DNA from: Lutibacter oricola
Lineage (GTDB): Bacteria > Bacteroidota > Bacteroidia > Flavobacteriales > Flavobacteriaceae
Direction of reading: 5' to 3'
Assembly (NCBI RefSeq): GCF_900106565.1
Contig: NZ_FNNJ01000001.1
Span: forward strand, 558,001 to 622,000
Length of the DNA: 64,000 nt
Below the pieces are notes generated by a model. The model had not been told where the DNA came from, made no database searches, and saw only the letters and a program-made list of their open reading frames with translations. The position numbers and the translations under genes are program-made. Numbering within the stretch: the first letter of the stretch is position 1; every line of letters starts with the position of its first letter. Shown in pieces: positions 40,169-49,785 of this stretch.

Positions 40169-41755
40169 ATGAAGCGTAAGCTGAATATTTTATTACTACT
40201 GTTAGCAGTTCAATTATTTGCTCAGAAACAACCCAATATTGTTTTAATAATGGCAGATGATATGGGTTTTTCAGATATTGGTTGTTACGGTGGTGAAATT
40301 AAAACGCCAAACTTAGACAAACTAGCTGAAAATGGAGTCCGGTTTACTCAATTTTACAATAATGCTAGGTGTTGCCCAACGCGTGCGGCATTGTTAACTG
40401 GTTTGTATCCACATCAAGTAGGAGTTGGCGGTATGGTTGGTCACGGTTATGGAGATTTGAATAATAAATGTGTAACAATTGCAGAAGCATTAAAAACAAA
40501 TGGCTATGCCACGTACATGACAGGTAAATGGCATGTGGCAGATTCTAATACTAACGATGATATTCATAACTGGCCAATTCAACGTGGTTTTGATAAATTT
40601 TACGGTACTATAAAAGGTGTAGGAAGCTATTTTGATCCTTATACATTAACAAATAATAATGAAAATGTTAAGCTAAAACCAGATGATAAATTTTATTACA
40701 CCGATGCTATATCCGATTCTACAGTAACTTTTCTCGATAAACATTTTAAACAAAAAGCAAATAAACCATTTTTCTTTTATGTGGCTTATACTGCTCCACA
40801 TTGGCCTTTGCATGCTTTAGAAAAAGACATTGCAAAATATGAAGGTGTTTTTGATAAAGGTTGGGATGTTTTAAGAGAAGAACGTTTGGTAAGAATGAAA
40901 AAAATGGGAATTATTCCAAAAAACACCAAACTTAGTCAGCGAGACTTTAGAGCTACAGAATGGAATTCTGTTGAAAACAAAGAATGGGAAATTCAACGTA
41001 TGAAAACTTATGCAGCTCAAATTGATAATATGGACCAAGGAATTGGAAGAATTATTGACAAGTTAAAAAAGGAAGGCGAGTTTGAAAATACACTAATTAT
41101 ATTTTTATCGGATAATGGAGGCTGTGCTGAAACACTACAAGGTGTTGAAAAATGGGTGAGCGAAAAAGAAGTTACTGTTACTTTAAAAGGAAAAAAAGTT
41201 ACTCCAGGAAATGTCTCAAATCTTATGTCTGGACCAGCTACTACGTATATGAGTTATGGCGAATCTTGGGCTAATTTAAGTAATACACCTTATCGAAAAT
41301 TTAAGAAATCAGGTCATGAAGGTGGTGTAGCAACACCATTTATTATGCATTGGCCTAAAAAGCTTAAAAAAAAGAATGTTCTAAAAAAAGATGTAGCTAG
41401 TATTATAGATGTATTGCCAACCATTGTTGATATATCAAATACTAGTTATCCACTTTCATATAACGGAAATAAAATTCAACCAATGGAAGGGTTAAGTCTA
41501 ATGCCTGTATTTAAAGGTGAAAACTTAAATAGAGATGAATGGTTTATGGAACACGGAAGCAATAAAGCATACCGAAAAGGAAACTGGAAAGTTGCTTGGT
41601 CTAAAGATAAAGATGGAAAAAAATGGGAGCTTTTTAATTTAAAAAAAGACCCAACAGAACAAATTGATGTAGCAGTAAAATATCCAAAAAGACTTTCAGA
41701 AATGAAAGCGAGATGGTTTGAATGGGGGAAGAGAGTAAAAGTTGTAAAAAAATAA
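40169..41755 (+). CDS. S1 sulfatase, secreted (S1_4-like arylsulfatase)
   Basis: A 528-residue sulfatase with a short signal peptide ending FAQ (about 19). It has MADDMGFSDIGCYGG, the maturation motif CCPTR with Cys68 as formylglycine precursor and a second Cys at 69, GKWHV, TAPHWPLHA, and LSDNGGCAETLQG. The double-cysteine CCPTRAALLTGLYPHQVG and the APHWPLHA segment are typical of arylsulfatases of subfamily S1_4, which here is an assignment from memory. An insertion around 220-260 contains long helices. It overlaps nothing, but the hydrolase gene after it begins just 2 bases beyond the stop, a sign of translational coupling. Confidence 0.93.
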   Translation: MKRKLNILLLLLAVQLFAQKQPNIVLIMADDMGFSDIGCYGGEIKTPNLDKLAENGVRFTQFYNNARCCPTRAALLTGLYPHQVGVGGMVGHGYGDLNNKCVTIAEALKTNGYATYMTGKWHVADSNTNDDIHNWPIQRGFDKFYGTIKGVGSYFDPYTLTNNNENVKLKPDDKFYYTDAISDSTVTFLDKHFKQKANKPFFFYVAYTAPHWPLHALEKDIAKYEGVFDKGWDVLREERLVRMKKMGIIPKNTKLSQRDFRATEWNSVENKEWEIQRMKTYAAQIDNMDQGIGRIIDKLKKEGEFENTLIIFLSDNGGCAETLQGVEKWVSEKEVTVTLKGKKVTPGNVSNLMSGPATTYMSYGESWANLSNTPYRKFKKSGHEGGVATPFIMHWPKKLKKKNVLKKDVASIIDVLPTIVDISNTSYPLSYNGNKIQPMEGLSLMPVFKGENLNRDEWFMEHGSNKAYRKGNWKVAWSKDKDGKKWELFNLKKDPTEQIDVAVKYPKRLSEMKARWFEWGKRVKVVKK

Positions 41756-41757
41756 AT

Positions 41758-43212
41758 ATGAAGCTAAATAATAGATATTCAATTAAGGGAAATAGTTTAA
41801 TGTTTCTTGTTTTATTGGTGAGTAATTTACTGTTTTTTACAGTAGTTTCGGCTCAAGGTGAAGACCAAAATTGGCATCTACCTGATTTGTCTGAAAAGTT
41901 TAAATCTCACCCTAAGGGAATTTTTGTAGAGTTGGCCGACTCAATTCCAATTCGAGGAACTTTATATAGAATCCGAGTACCTAAAAATTGGAATGGAATT
42001 TTACTTAGTGATTTAGATTATTATAAATCTGCAGATTCTCAACGCAATGTAAAACTCTTAGAAATGGGATATGCTTTATCAGGAACAAAAAGGCGCCCAG
42101 GTAGAATGAAAGCATACGATCCTGCTCATGAAATACATGATATAATTTCTGTATTAGATATATTTGAAGCCAATTTTGGAAAACCTTCAAAAACTATTCA
42201 ATTAGGTTGCTCAGGTGGAGGCACAATTACTATTGCCATGGCTGAAATTCATCCTGATAGAATAGATGGTGCAATTGCATTGTGTGGAGCAACAAGTCCT
42301 TGGATGGCAAATACGCATTTAGATGCATTATTTGTTTTAAAGGCACTTTTGGCACCTGAACTTCCTATTTTAGAAATTCCTCTTAAAGGTGCTGAAATGC
42401 AAAGTATCGCAAAAGATTGGGAAAACGTGGTGAAAGCTGCGCAAAAAACTCCAGAAGGTCGTGCTAGAATCGCTCTGGCAATAACAATTGGACAATGGCA
42501 AGCTTGGGGAGGAAAAGGAGAAGCACCTGTTCCTAACCCAAATTTGAATAATACTATAGAATTACAAAATAGCATGTATGAAAGTTTGGTTCGTCTTTTA
42601 CCAAATAGAGGAACTTTTGGAACTACAATGATTGAACTTGCTGCACCAGGACAAATAAAAGGAAATACAGATGTAGATTATAGAGAATTTTATGAAAACG
42701 GTAATGAGTTGTATAAAAAAACTGTTGAAGATTTATACAAGAAAGCTGGAATTAGCCTAAAAAGCGATATTAAAAAGGTGAATAACTTTCCTAGGATTAA
42801 AGCTGATGCTTCAGCAAAAAAATGGTGGAGTAAACCTGGACGTACACATATTGGAGAACCTAAAATTCCATTTTTACGATTGAGTACTAGTGGAGATGGT
42901 TTAGTATATCCAGCAATGGTTAAAGGTTATGAAGATTTAGTGGTTAAAAATGGATATTCAAAACTTTTTCGCAGTGCTTATGTAAATCGTTGGGGACATT
43001 GCACATTTTCTGTTGGGGAATGGCTGGCAGCTATTGAAACGGTGAAGCAACGAATAGAAAAAGGAGTTTGGCCAAATACAAAGCCTAAAGAGCTTAACAG
43101 ATTAGCCAAAAAGTTAGATTCTAATTCAAAGGCTGAATATTTTGAATTCAAAACAGTAAAAAAGTATAACCGTACTTGGGTGCCAGACATTAATGACTTT
43201 ATAGGCGAATAA
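41758..43212 (+). CDS. Secreted alpha/beta hydrolase, possible esterase
   Basis: A 484-residue protein beginning at ATG 41758, 2 bases after the sulfatase stop; an in-frame upstream ATG at 41722 would overlap that gene. A long N-terminal hydrophobic segment (about 14-33) acts as signal peptide. The alpha/beta hydrolase core shows a nucleophile elbow GCSGGG with Ser152, a helical cap (about 190-330) and a late NRWGHCTF that supplies the probable catalytic His. It resembles tannase/feruloyl-esterase-like and aryl-ester hydrolases only loosely, and I give no family. In this context it may remove acyl groups such as acetyl esters from the polysaccharide. It ends 21 bases before another esterase gene. 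Confidence 0.72.
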   Translation: MKLNNRYSIKGNSLMFLVLLVSNLLFFTVVSAQGEDQNWHLPDLSEKFKSHPKGIFVELADSIPIRGTLYRIRVPKNWNGILLSDLDYYKSADSQRNVKLLEMGYALSGTKRRPGRMKAYDPAHEIHDIISVLDIFEANFGKPSKTIQLGCSGGGTITIAMAEIHPDRIDGAIALCGATSPWMANTHLDALFVLKALLAPELPILEIPLKGAEMQSIAKDWENVVKAAQKTPEGRARIALAITIGQWQAWGGKGEAPVPNPNLNNTIELQNSMYESLVRLLPNRGTFGTTMIELAAPGQIKGNTDVDYREFYENGNELYKKTVEDLYKKAGISLKSDIKKVNNFPRIKADASAKKWWSKPGRTHIGEPKIPFLRLSTSGDGLVYPAMVKGYEDLVVKNGYSKLFRSAYVNRWGHCTFSVGEWLAAIETVKQRIEKGVWPNTKPKELNRLAKKLDSNSKAEYFEFKTVKKYNRTWVPDINDFIGE

Positions 43213-43233
43213 TAATAAACAAAATTTTAAGTA

Positions 43234-44799
43234 ATGAAAAAACAATTAATATTCGTATTTCTTTTTTGTATCAGTACTATTGTGCTTCATGCAGAAGTTA
43301 AGGTAGCCAATGTTTTTGGTAGCCACATGGTGTTACAACGTCATCAACAAAATCCAATTTGGGGAACTGCGAATGTTGGGGAGAAAATAACAGTGTCAAT
43401 TGCTGGCCAGTTGCATAAAACGGTTGCCAATCGCAAAGGAGAATGGCGAATTCAATTAGATGCTATGAAAGCTGGTGGACCTTATAAAATGATTGTTGAA
43501 GGAGAGAATAAAATTGTTTTTGAAGATATTCTTATTGGTGAAGTGTGGATATGTACAGGACAATCTAATATGCAATGGAGTGTAGAAAATTCTAATCATG
43601 CTGAGCTTGAAATGCTTTCAGCAAACTATCCTAAAATACGACTTATCAGTATTCCTTTAGTTGGAGTCTCAGAACCTCAAACAGATATAAAGGAAGCAAA
43701 TTGGGTAGCTTGTAGTTCAGAAACAATTCCAAAGTTTTCAGCTGCAGGTTATTTTTTTGGAAGAAGACTACATCAAATTTTAGATGTTCCTGTAGGATTG
43801 ATAAATGCTTCTTGGGGAGCATCTTCCTTAGAATCTTGGATTCCAAGAGATGCTATCGAAAAAAAGTACAAGCATAAAGAGTTTTTAGAAGATTGGGATT
43901 GGAGAATTAATCAATTTACAGATCAAATGTTAATTGATTATACCAAAAAATATGAAGCTTGGGAAAAGGCAGGTAAACCTGGGCAAAAAAAACGTCCTCC
44001 TAGAGATATTAGAATTGGACAAAATAGACCTGCAAATGCATATAATGGAGTAATTCACCCAGTAATTGGCTATGGTATTAGAGGTTCAATTTGGTGTCAA
44101 GGTGAAAGTAATCTTGGACGAGGTGATCAATACAGTGAGTTATTTCCAATAATGATTAATTCGTGGAGAGAACGTTGGAAAAATGGCGATTTTCCTTTTT
44201 ATTGGATTCAAATTGCAAGTATGAAAGAACCTGATTTAGAGCCTGAAAATAGTTCTTGGGCCGAATTGCGTGAAGGAATGTCAAAAACATTATCGTTACC
44301 AAACACAGGAGAAGTAATTTCTATGGATGTAGGTGAAGGAAATGATATTCATTATAGAAACAAGCAAGAAATGGGTAATCGTCTTGCCCGTTTAGCTTTA
44401 GACGATACTTATAATTTTAAAATTGAAGGTAGAAGTCCTAGATATAAATCAATGGAGATTCAAGGAAACAAAATAACTATCCAATTTGATAATATAGATC
44501 AAGGTTTGTATGCCTTTAATTCTAGTATTGTGAAGGGGTTTTCAATTGCTGGAGAAAATCAAAAATTTGTTTGGGCAGATGCTAAAATTATTGGTAAAAA
44601 TAAAGTTGAGGTGAGTTCAGTTGGAATTAAAAACCCAGAGGCAGTAAGATACGCTTGGTCTAACAAGCCTGTTTCAAATTTAATAGATAGAAATGGATTG
44701 CCAGTTGCTTGTTTTAGAACGGATAAGTGGCAAATTCCTTCCGAAGGAAAAGTTTTAGCGCAGAAACGTTATAAGTATCCTAATTCAAAAAAAGATTAA
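43234..44799 (+). CDS. Sialate O-acetylesterase-like SGNH hydrolase, secreted
   Basis: A 521-residue esterase with a signal peptide ending VLHA (20). The N-terminal beta-sandwich begins with VFGSHMVLQRHQQNPIWG, typical of the SASA family. The SGNH core follows with GEVWICTGQSNMQW, nucleophile Ser111, then GYFFGRRLHQ, SWGASSLESW, SIWCQGESNLG and a catalytic Asp/His pair expected in DVGEGNDIHYRNKQEMG. Members remove O-acetyl groups from sialic acids or, in plant and algal loci, from polysaccharide sugars. Given neighbouring sulfatases and fucosidases, deacetylation of an acetylated fucose or uronate polymer is plausible. The next gene starts 27 bases downstream. Confidence 0.9.
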   Translation: MKKQLIFVFLFCISTIVLHAEVKVANVFGSHMVLQRHQQNPIWGTANVGEKITVSIAGQLHKTVANRKGEWRIQLDAMKAGGPYKMIVEGENKIVFEDILIGEVWICTGQSNMQWSVENSNHAELEMLSANYPKIRLISIPLVGVSEPQTDIKEANWVACSSETIPKFSAAGYFFGRRLHQILDVPVGLINASWGASSLESWIPRDAIEKKYKHKEFLEDWDWRINQFTDQMLIDYTKKYEAWEKAGKPGQKKRPPRDIRIGQNRPANAYNGVIHPVIGYGIRGSIWCQGESNLGRGDQYSELFPIMINSWRERWKNGDFPFYWIQIASMKEPDLEPENSSWAELREGMSKTLSLPNTGEVISMDVGEGNDIHYRNKQEMGNRLARLALDDTYNFKIEGRSPRYKSMEIQGNKITIQFDNIDQGLYAFNSSIVKGFSIAGENQKFVWADAKIIGKNKVEVSSVGIKNPEAVRYAWSNKPVSNLIDRNGLPVACFRTDKWQIPSEGKVLAQKRYKYPNSKKD

Positions 44800-44826
44800 A
44801 GCAGCTGAGCATTAAATAAATGTAAT

Positions 44827-45813
44827 ATGAAACTTAAAATCGTTTTTATTGTACTGTCTGTATTGGTGTTTAACCAAGTAAATGCGCAAACAAATAAGGT
44901 GTTAGTGCCAAAACAAGCCAACAATTATGTTGAAATTTATCAACCAGCAGGAGATTATTTTTTTGGACCAAATACTAAGGAATTAAAAGAAGGAGAATGG
45001 TACGACCGCTGGATCCCAAACGATCATTGTTTTGTAAAAGCAGAAGATGGTTTATGGCATATATTTGGAATTACACACCCATATACCGATCCTAAATTGG
45101 GTAATATTCATCAAGGTGAATATGCTTCTTTTCATGCTGTTTCATCAAAATCAAATTTCAAAAAAACGGTTAAAGAACATCATTATAAAGATTTAAAAAA
45201 AGTATTAACTCCTAAAGAACGTCCAGGAGAAATTCCTGCGAATCACGCTCCTTATATTGTGAAGAAAGGTGGTTTGTATTATATGGTGTATGGTCATAGT
45301 CCAATACGTTTAGCAACCTCGCCAGATTTGTATAAATGGACCCCAAGAGGTACACTGTTTGAAGAAGAAAAAGGAGCACGTGATCCAAATTTAATACTAC
45401 ATAATGGAATCTATTATATGACATATTGTTCAGAAAAATGTGTTCGTATGAGAACTTCAAAAGATTTAATTGAATGGAGCGAGGCTAAAACGGTACTAAC
45501 AACCAATGAGTTTGACCCTGAATCTCCATCGGTTATTTTTCATAACAATACTTTTTATCTTTTTGTGTGTTCGTGGAAAAAAGGACAATGGGATAGGGTT
45601 AGCTTAATGGGAGCATACACACATAATGCGCACGTATATGCATCAGATGATATTTCAAATTTCGGAACAGATAGCGAAAAAGAAATAACAATACTAAATG
45701 CGCACGCTCCTGAAATTTTTCAAGGAGAAGACGGACAGTGGTATATTTCTAGTGTGGTTTACCCAGATATGGGAGTGAGTATTGATAAATTAGAATGGAT
45801 TGAAACTAAATAA
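44827..45813 (+). CDS. Five-bladed beta-propeller glycosidase, GH43-like
   Basis: A 328-residue protein with a signal peptide ending VNAQ (about 21). The remainder reads as a five-bladed beta-propeller of the GH43/GH32/GH62 kind: NDHCFVKAEDGLWHIFGITH (blade 1), NHAPYIVKKGGLYYMVYGHS, GARDPNLILHNGIYYMTYCS with the Arg-Asp-Pro typical of the second acidic residue, and FDPESPSVIFHNNTFYLFV with a candidate acid/base Glu. Clear family assignment is not possible; alternatives are GH117-like or GH32-like enzymes. It has no second domain and is close to the minimal size of the fold. The next sulfatase starts 10 bases after its stop, so both belong to the same transcription unit. Confidence 0.75.
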   Translation: MKLKIVFIVLSVLVFNQVNAQTNKVLVPKQANNYVEIYQPAGDYFFGPNTKELKEGEWYDRWIPNDHCFVKAEDGLWHIFGITHPYTDPKLGNIHQGEYASFHAVSSKSNFKKTVKEHHYKDLKKVLTPKERPGEIPANHAPYIVKKGGLYYMVYGHSPIRLATSPDLYKWTPRGTLFEEEKGARDPNLILHNGIYYMTYCSEKCVRMRTSKDLIEWSEAKTVLTTNEFDPESPSVIFHNNTFYLFVCSWKKGQWDRVSLMGAYTHNAHVYASDDISNFGTDSEKEITILNAHAPEIFQGEDGQWYISSVVYPDMGVSIDKLEWIETK

Positions 45814-45823
45814 AATATTAAAA

Positions 45824-47479
45824 ATGTATAAGAAAGTAAATTTTAAACAACTTGTTTTGGTTGTAATATTAGGGTTGTATGTTATTTCAGGCTACTCGCA
45901 GAATAATAAGCGTCCAAATATCATTTTCATTTTAACCGACGATCAATCCTATGGAATGATGGGGTGTACAGGAAATAAAATTATACAAACTCCTAATTTA
46001 GATAAGTTGGCTGGTGAAAGTGTTTTGTTTACAAATGCACACGTAAGTAGTGCTATTTGTACACCAAGTAGGGTTTCTATTTTGTTAGGACAGTATGAAC
46101 GTAAACACGGGGTAAATTTTAATTCAGCTACAACTGTTTCAAATGAAGCTTGGTCAGAATCGTATCCAGTTTTAATGCGTAAAGCTGGTTATTATACAGG
46201 TTATATTGGTAAAAATCATTCACCAATTGGAAAAGGAGGTTATGAAAGTGGTTTGTTAGAGAAAAGCTTTGATTATTGGTATGCAAGTCATGGAGGTGTT
46301 TATTTTTATCCAAAGGAAAAACGTGAAATTTTTCAAGATGCTATTGCAGATACGCAGGTTGAAATTTTACAAGAAGGAGTAGAACAGTTTTTAGATCCAA
46401 ATGCAAGAAGACTAAAAGGAGCCATTAGTTTTTTAGATAGCAGACCTAAAGATCAACCTTTTTTATTGAATTTAAATTTCAATATTCCACATGGAGCAAC
46501 AACTAGCTCTATGCGTCAAAAAGAAACGGATGATGCTATTTACAAAACGCTTTACAGAGATTTAGAAATTCCATTGCCAGAAAACTATATTGCAAGAGCA
46601 GATATTAAAACGCCCAAGCTTCCTGCAGAAATTCATCATGCAGATGATAGACAAACAGGTTATGATTATGTGGATACTCCTGAAGGATTTCGTGAACGTT
46701 ATATTCGTCAATTGCAATGTATAACTGGAGTTGATAGGTTGGTAGGTAAACTTCGTGAAAAATTAAAAGAACTAAAATTAGATAAAAATACCATTATCAT
46801 TTTTACTTCAGATCACGGATTATTTATGGGAGAATTTGGCTTAGGAGGAAAATCGTTGTGTTATGAAAAAACAACACACGTACCTATGTTTATGTACAAC
46901 CCAAAACAGAAAAAAGGTTTTAAAAGTGATGCTTTAGTACAAACTATTGATGTTGCTCCAACATTATTATCATTAGCAGGTGCTGAGATTCCAAATTCAA
47001 TGCAAGGAAAAGATCTTTCCAATTTTATAAATGGAGAAAGACCAAAAGTTAGAGATTATTTATACACCGAAAATTTATGGTCTACAACCTTTGGGAATCC
47101 TAGATGTGAAGCTGTTCAAACAAAAGATTGGAAATACATTAGATATTATAAAAACAACAATATTTCAGCTCAAAAGAGAGTAGAACTAGCCAAAGAATAT
47201 AAAATTCCTTTGCGAGTAATGTTGTATGAAGTGCACCCAAGTCAAATGGCGGTTTATAGAAGTTTTGTTGAAGGACCTATAAACGGAGAACAACCTGTTT
47301 ATGAAGAGTTATATCATTTAAAGAAAGATCCAAACGAGGTTCACAATTTAGTAAACGAATCGAAGCACAAAGCAATTCTTGAAGAATTAAGACAAGCTTG
47401 GAAAATTGAAATTAAAAAAGCTAGAGGTAAAGGCAAGCCCAAAGTTTACAGTTATACAAATATAAAATCAAAAATTTAA
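45824..47479 (+). CDS. S1 sulfatase, secreted (CTPSRVS motif)
   Basis: A 551-residue sulfatase starting at ATG 45824; an ATG 24 bases upstream would overlap the preceding gene. The signal peptide ends GYSQ (about 26). It has LTDDQSYGMMGC (37-48), the maturation motif CTPSRVS with Cys79, GKNHSP in place of the common GKWHL, NIPHGATTSSM, and TSDHGLFMGEFGLGGK. A long insertion between about 140 and 290 with acidic and basic stretches distinguishes it from the other sulfatases in the window. I do not assign a subfamily. It sits between the propeller glycosidase and the six-hairpin enzyme with gaps of about 10 bases on each side. Confidence 0.92.
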   Translation: MYKKVNFKQLVLVVILGLYVISGYSQNNKRPNIIFILTDDQSYGMMGCTGNKIIQTPNLDKLAGESVLFTNAHVSSAICTPSRVSILLGQYERKHGVNFNSATTVSNEAWSESYPVLMRKAGYYTGYIGKNHSPIGKGGYESGLLEKSFDYWYASHGGVYFYPKEKREIFQDAIADTQVEILQEGVEQFLDPNARRLKGAISFLDSRPKDQPFLLNLNFNIPHGATTSSMRQKETDDAIYKTLYRDLEIPLPENYIARADIKTPKLPAEIHHADDRQTGYDYVDTPEGFRERYIRQLQCITGVDRLVGKLREKLKELKLDKNTIIIFTSDHGLFMGEFGLGGKSLCYEKTTHVPMFMYNPKQKKGFKSDALVQTIDVAPTLLSLAGAEIPNSMQGKDLSNFINGERPKVRDYLYTENLWSTTFGNPRCEAVQTKDWKYIRYYKNNNISAQKRVELAKEYKIPLRVMLYEVHPSQMAVYRSFVEGPINGEQPVYEELYHLKKDPNEVHNLVNESKHKAILEELRQAWKIEIKKARGKGKPKVYSYTNIKSKI

Positions 47480-47488
47480 AATTCAGAG

Positions 47489-49597
47489 ATGAAACAACTT
47501 ATTAAACAGATATTATTTCTATTTGCATTTTCAATAGGGATAGGAAACGCGCAATCACAAGAAACAGATTTTATTATTCATACGGATATGCAGACTGGAG
47601 GAATTCAGAAGATTATGCATAAGAATGATAAGCATAATATGAATTGGATTTTTGCTGCAGATGGAAGTGAGTTAGAATGGTTTACTCCTGAATTTGGTTG
47701 GGGTTTAGGTTTTATAACCATAGAAAAAGCAGGAAAAAAAGAAACCTTTAAATGGAATTCAATTTCTAATATTTCAGTAAAAGATGGAAAAACAACTTAC
47801 ACGTATAACTTTCCAGATTTTAATATGAATATCACAAGATCATTCAACAATGAAGGAGAATTAATTGAGAATTTTAATGTTGAAAACACCAGTTCAAAAG
47901 ATTTAAAAGTTGTTGATATGGGTATTTACACACCGTTAAAAGATTGGTATGCTGGTGGAGCAGAAGTTTGTATGACAAGCCGTTGTAATGTACATGTTTG
48001 GGCAGGAGGATACAATTCATCGTACTTAAATGCTATTAGAATGGGAACAGAAGCACCTCATTTAGGTTTGGTGGTAACTGATGGAAGTATTCGTCATTAC
48101 GAACTTGTAAACACGAGTACAATGCCAAGAAAAGTAGCAGGTTCAAATCTACGTGGTGGAATTACATTAAAAGTAGAGCCAAAAACTATAAAACCAAATA
48201 GTACTTATGGATTAACGTGGAAAGTATTTTGGCATAATGGTTATGAAGATTTTTATGCAAAAGCATTAGCAAACGGAACCGTAATTGCAGAGGCTGATAA
48301 GTATTTTATTCCATTGGGTGAAACTGCTAAAATGCGTTTTAAATCGAACAAAAAATTAGAGAATGTGAGTTGTTCGGTGGAAGGAACTCCAATTAGTTTC
48401 AAGCAAACAGGTAATGTAATAACAGCAGAATTCAAAGCAAAAAAAATAGGAGATAAAGTTGTAACCTTAAATTATAATGGTAAAAAAACGGTAATCAACC
48501 TATATTTTTCGCTTCCAACAAAAAAGTTATTGAAAAAAAGGGTCGATTTTATTATTGATAAGCAACAAATGAAAGATAAATCAGATCCACGTTTTGGTGC
48601 TTATATGGTGTATGATAATGAAGAAAATGAGATTTATCAAAACATTCCATTTAAAGTAGATCACGATGAAGGTGCAGAACGTTTAGGAATGGGTGTTGCC
48701 ATTGCAAATTGGTTGCAGCAATTTCCAAATTCAAAAAAGAAATATAAAGAGTCTTTAGAAGAATATTACCAGTTTGTACGCTATAAATTACAAACGCCAG
48801 AGTATAAGGTTTATTCAACAGTAGATCATACAAAACGACACAGAGGTTATAATTATCCTTGGGTTGCTGCTTTTTATGCAGAATTATACAAACAAACTAA
48901 AAATCCAGTTTACATTAAAGATTGTTACCACACAATGCGTAAATGGTATAAAGAGTTTGGTTACGATTTCTATGCTATTTGTGTACCTATTAAAAAAAGT
49001 ATCGATTATTTACGTGAAGCTGGGTTTAATAAAGAAGCTGAAATTTTGTTGAATGATTATAAAATGGTGGCTAAAGAATATGATAAAAACGGAATTAATT
49101 ATCCTAGTCACGAAGTTGTTTTTGAGCAGTCTATTGTTTCGCCAGCTGTTAATTTCTATTTGGAATTATATCACATTACCAAAGACAAACATTATTTAGA
49201 AGAAGGTGAAAAACATCTTAAAATATTGGAAGCTTTTAATGGCCAACAACCAGATTATCATTTAAATGAAGTAGGTATTCGTCATTGGGATGGATATTGG
49301 TTTGGAAAAAGACAATCGTGGGGAGATACTATGCCGCATTATTGGTCTGCATTAACAGGTAGAGCATATATTCAGTATTACGCAGCTACAGGAAATGAAG
49401 AATACTTACGTAGAGGAAAAATATGTTTAGAAAACAACCTTTGTAATATTAGAGACAATGGTACTGGAGCAGCAGTATATATTTATCCAGAAAAAGTGAA
49501 CGGTGTAAAAGCAGAATTTTACGATGAATGGGCAAATGACCAAGATTGGGCATTGTTCTTTTTCTTAGAAATGAATGAAATATTAAAATGGAAATAA
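47489..49597 (+). CDS. Six-hairpin glycosidase, possibly GH154-like
   Basis: A 702-residue secreted protein (signal peptide ending GNAQ, about 22). The N-terminal half is a large beta-sandwich (TDFIIHTDMQTGGIQKI, then FGWGLGFITIE) and an Ig-like part around 280-340; the C-terminal half (about 350-700) is an (alpha/alpha)6 barrel with FKVDHDEGAERLGMG, HRGYNYPWVAAFYAELY, EVGIRHWDGYWFGKRQSWGD and HYWSALTG. This layout matches six-hairpin enzymes such as GH154 beta-glucuronidases and some lyases, but the family is not certain. Acidic residues in HDEG and RHWDGY are candidate catalysts. The last 31 bases of the gene recur at 51347-51377, after GH28, where they are the remnant of a second copy. Confidence 0.68.
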   Translation: MKQLIKQILFLFAFSIGIGNAQSQETDFIIHTDMQTGGIQKIMHKNDKHNMNWIFAADGSELEWFTPEFGWGLGFITIEKAGKKETFKWNSISNISVKDGKTTYTYNFPDFNMNITRSFNNEGELIENFNVENTSSKDLKVVDMGIYTPLKDWYAGGAEVCMTSRCNVHVWAGGYNSSYLNAIRMGTEAPHLGLVVTDGSIRHYELVNTSTMPRKVAGSNLRGGITLKVEPKTIKPNSTYGLTWKVFWHNGYEDFYAKALANGTVIAEADKYFIPLGETAKMRFKSNKKLENVSCSVEGTPISFKQTGNVITAEFKAKKIGDKVVTLNYNGKKTVINLYFSLPTKKLLKKRVDFIIDKQQMKDKSDPRFGAYMVYDNEENEIYQNIPFKVDHDEGAERLGMGVAIANWLQQFPNSKKKYKESLEEYYQFVRYKLQTPEYKVYSTVDHTKRHRGYNYPWVAAFYAELYKQTKNPVYIKDCYHTMRKWYKEFGYDFYAICVPIKKSIDYLREAGFNKEAEILLNDYKMVAKEYDKNGINYPSHEVVFEQSIVSPAVNFYLELYHITKDKHYLEEGEKHLKILEAFNGQQPDYHLNEVGIRHWDGYWFGKRQSWGDTMPHYWSALTGRAYIQYYAATGNEEYLRRGKICLENNLCNIRDNGTGAAVYIYPEKVNGVKAEFYDEWANDQDWALFFFLEMNEILKWK
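49567..49597 (+). repeat. 31-base repeat, copy A (3' end of the six-hairpin gene)
   Basis: These bases encode the last ten residues of the six-hairpin protein (EMNEILKWK and stop). They recur at 51347-51377 with a single A-to-G difference (49588 versus 51368). The copies are 1780 bases apart and enclose the GH28 gene and its remnants. Confidence 0.9.
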
Positions 49598-49647
49598 TAA
49601 AAGTTGAGAACCACAAAATAGTTTAACCATTCAAATACAACAATTCA

Positions 49648-49785
49648 ATGAAAATAAATGATATAACTAAATATTCTATCTGCTTTTTTGTATTCATGTT
49701 TGTAAACCTATCATTACAGGTTAAGGAATACAACATTAGTGACTACGGTGCAGTAAACGATGGTAAAACAATAAATTCATTATAA
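49648..49785 (+). pseudogene. Truncated N-terminus of a GH28 gene
   Basis: A 45-codon open frame gives a hydrophobic signal-like start and then EYNISDYGAVNDGKTINSL before a stop. The SDYGAVNDGKTIN portion is the canonical first strand of GH28 pectinase-like beta-helix proteins and lines up with REFGAVADSTTIN in the intact GH28 gene that begins immediately after the stop, in the same frame. It looks like the leftover of a second GH28 gene, cut after the first strand. It could still be translated as a short secreted peptide, but I see no function for one. Confidence 0.75.
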
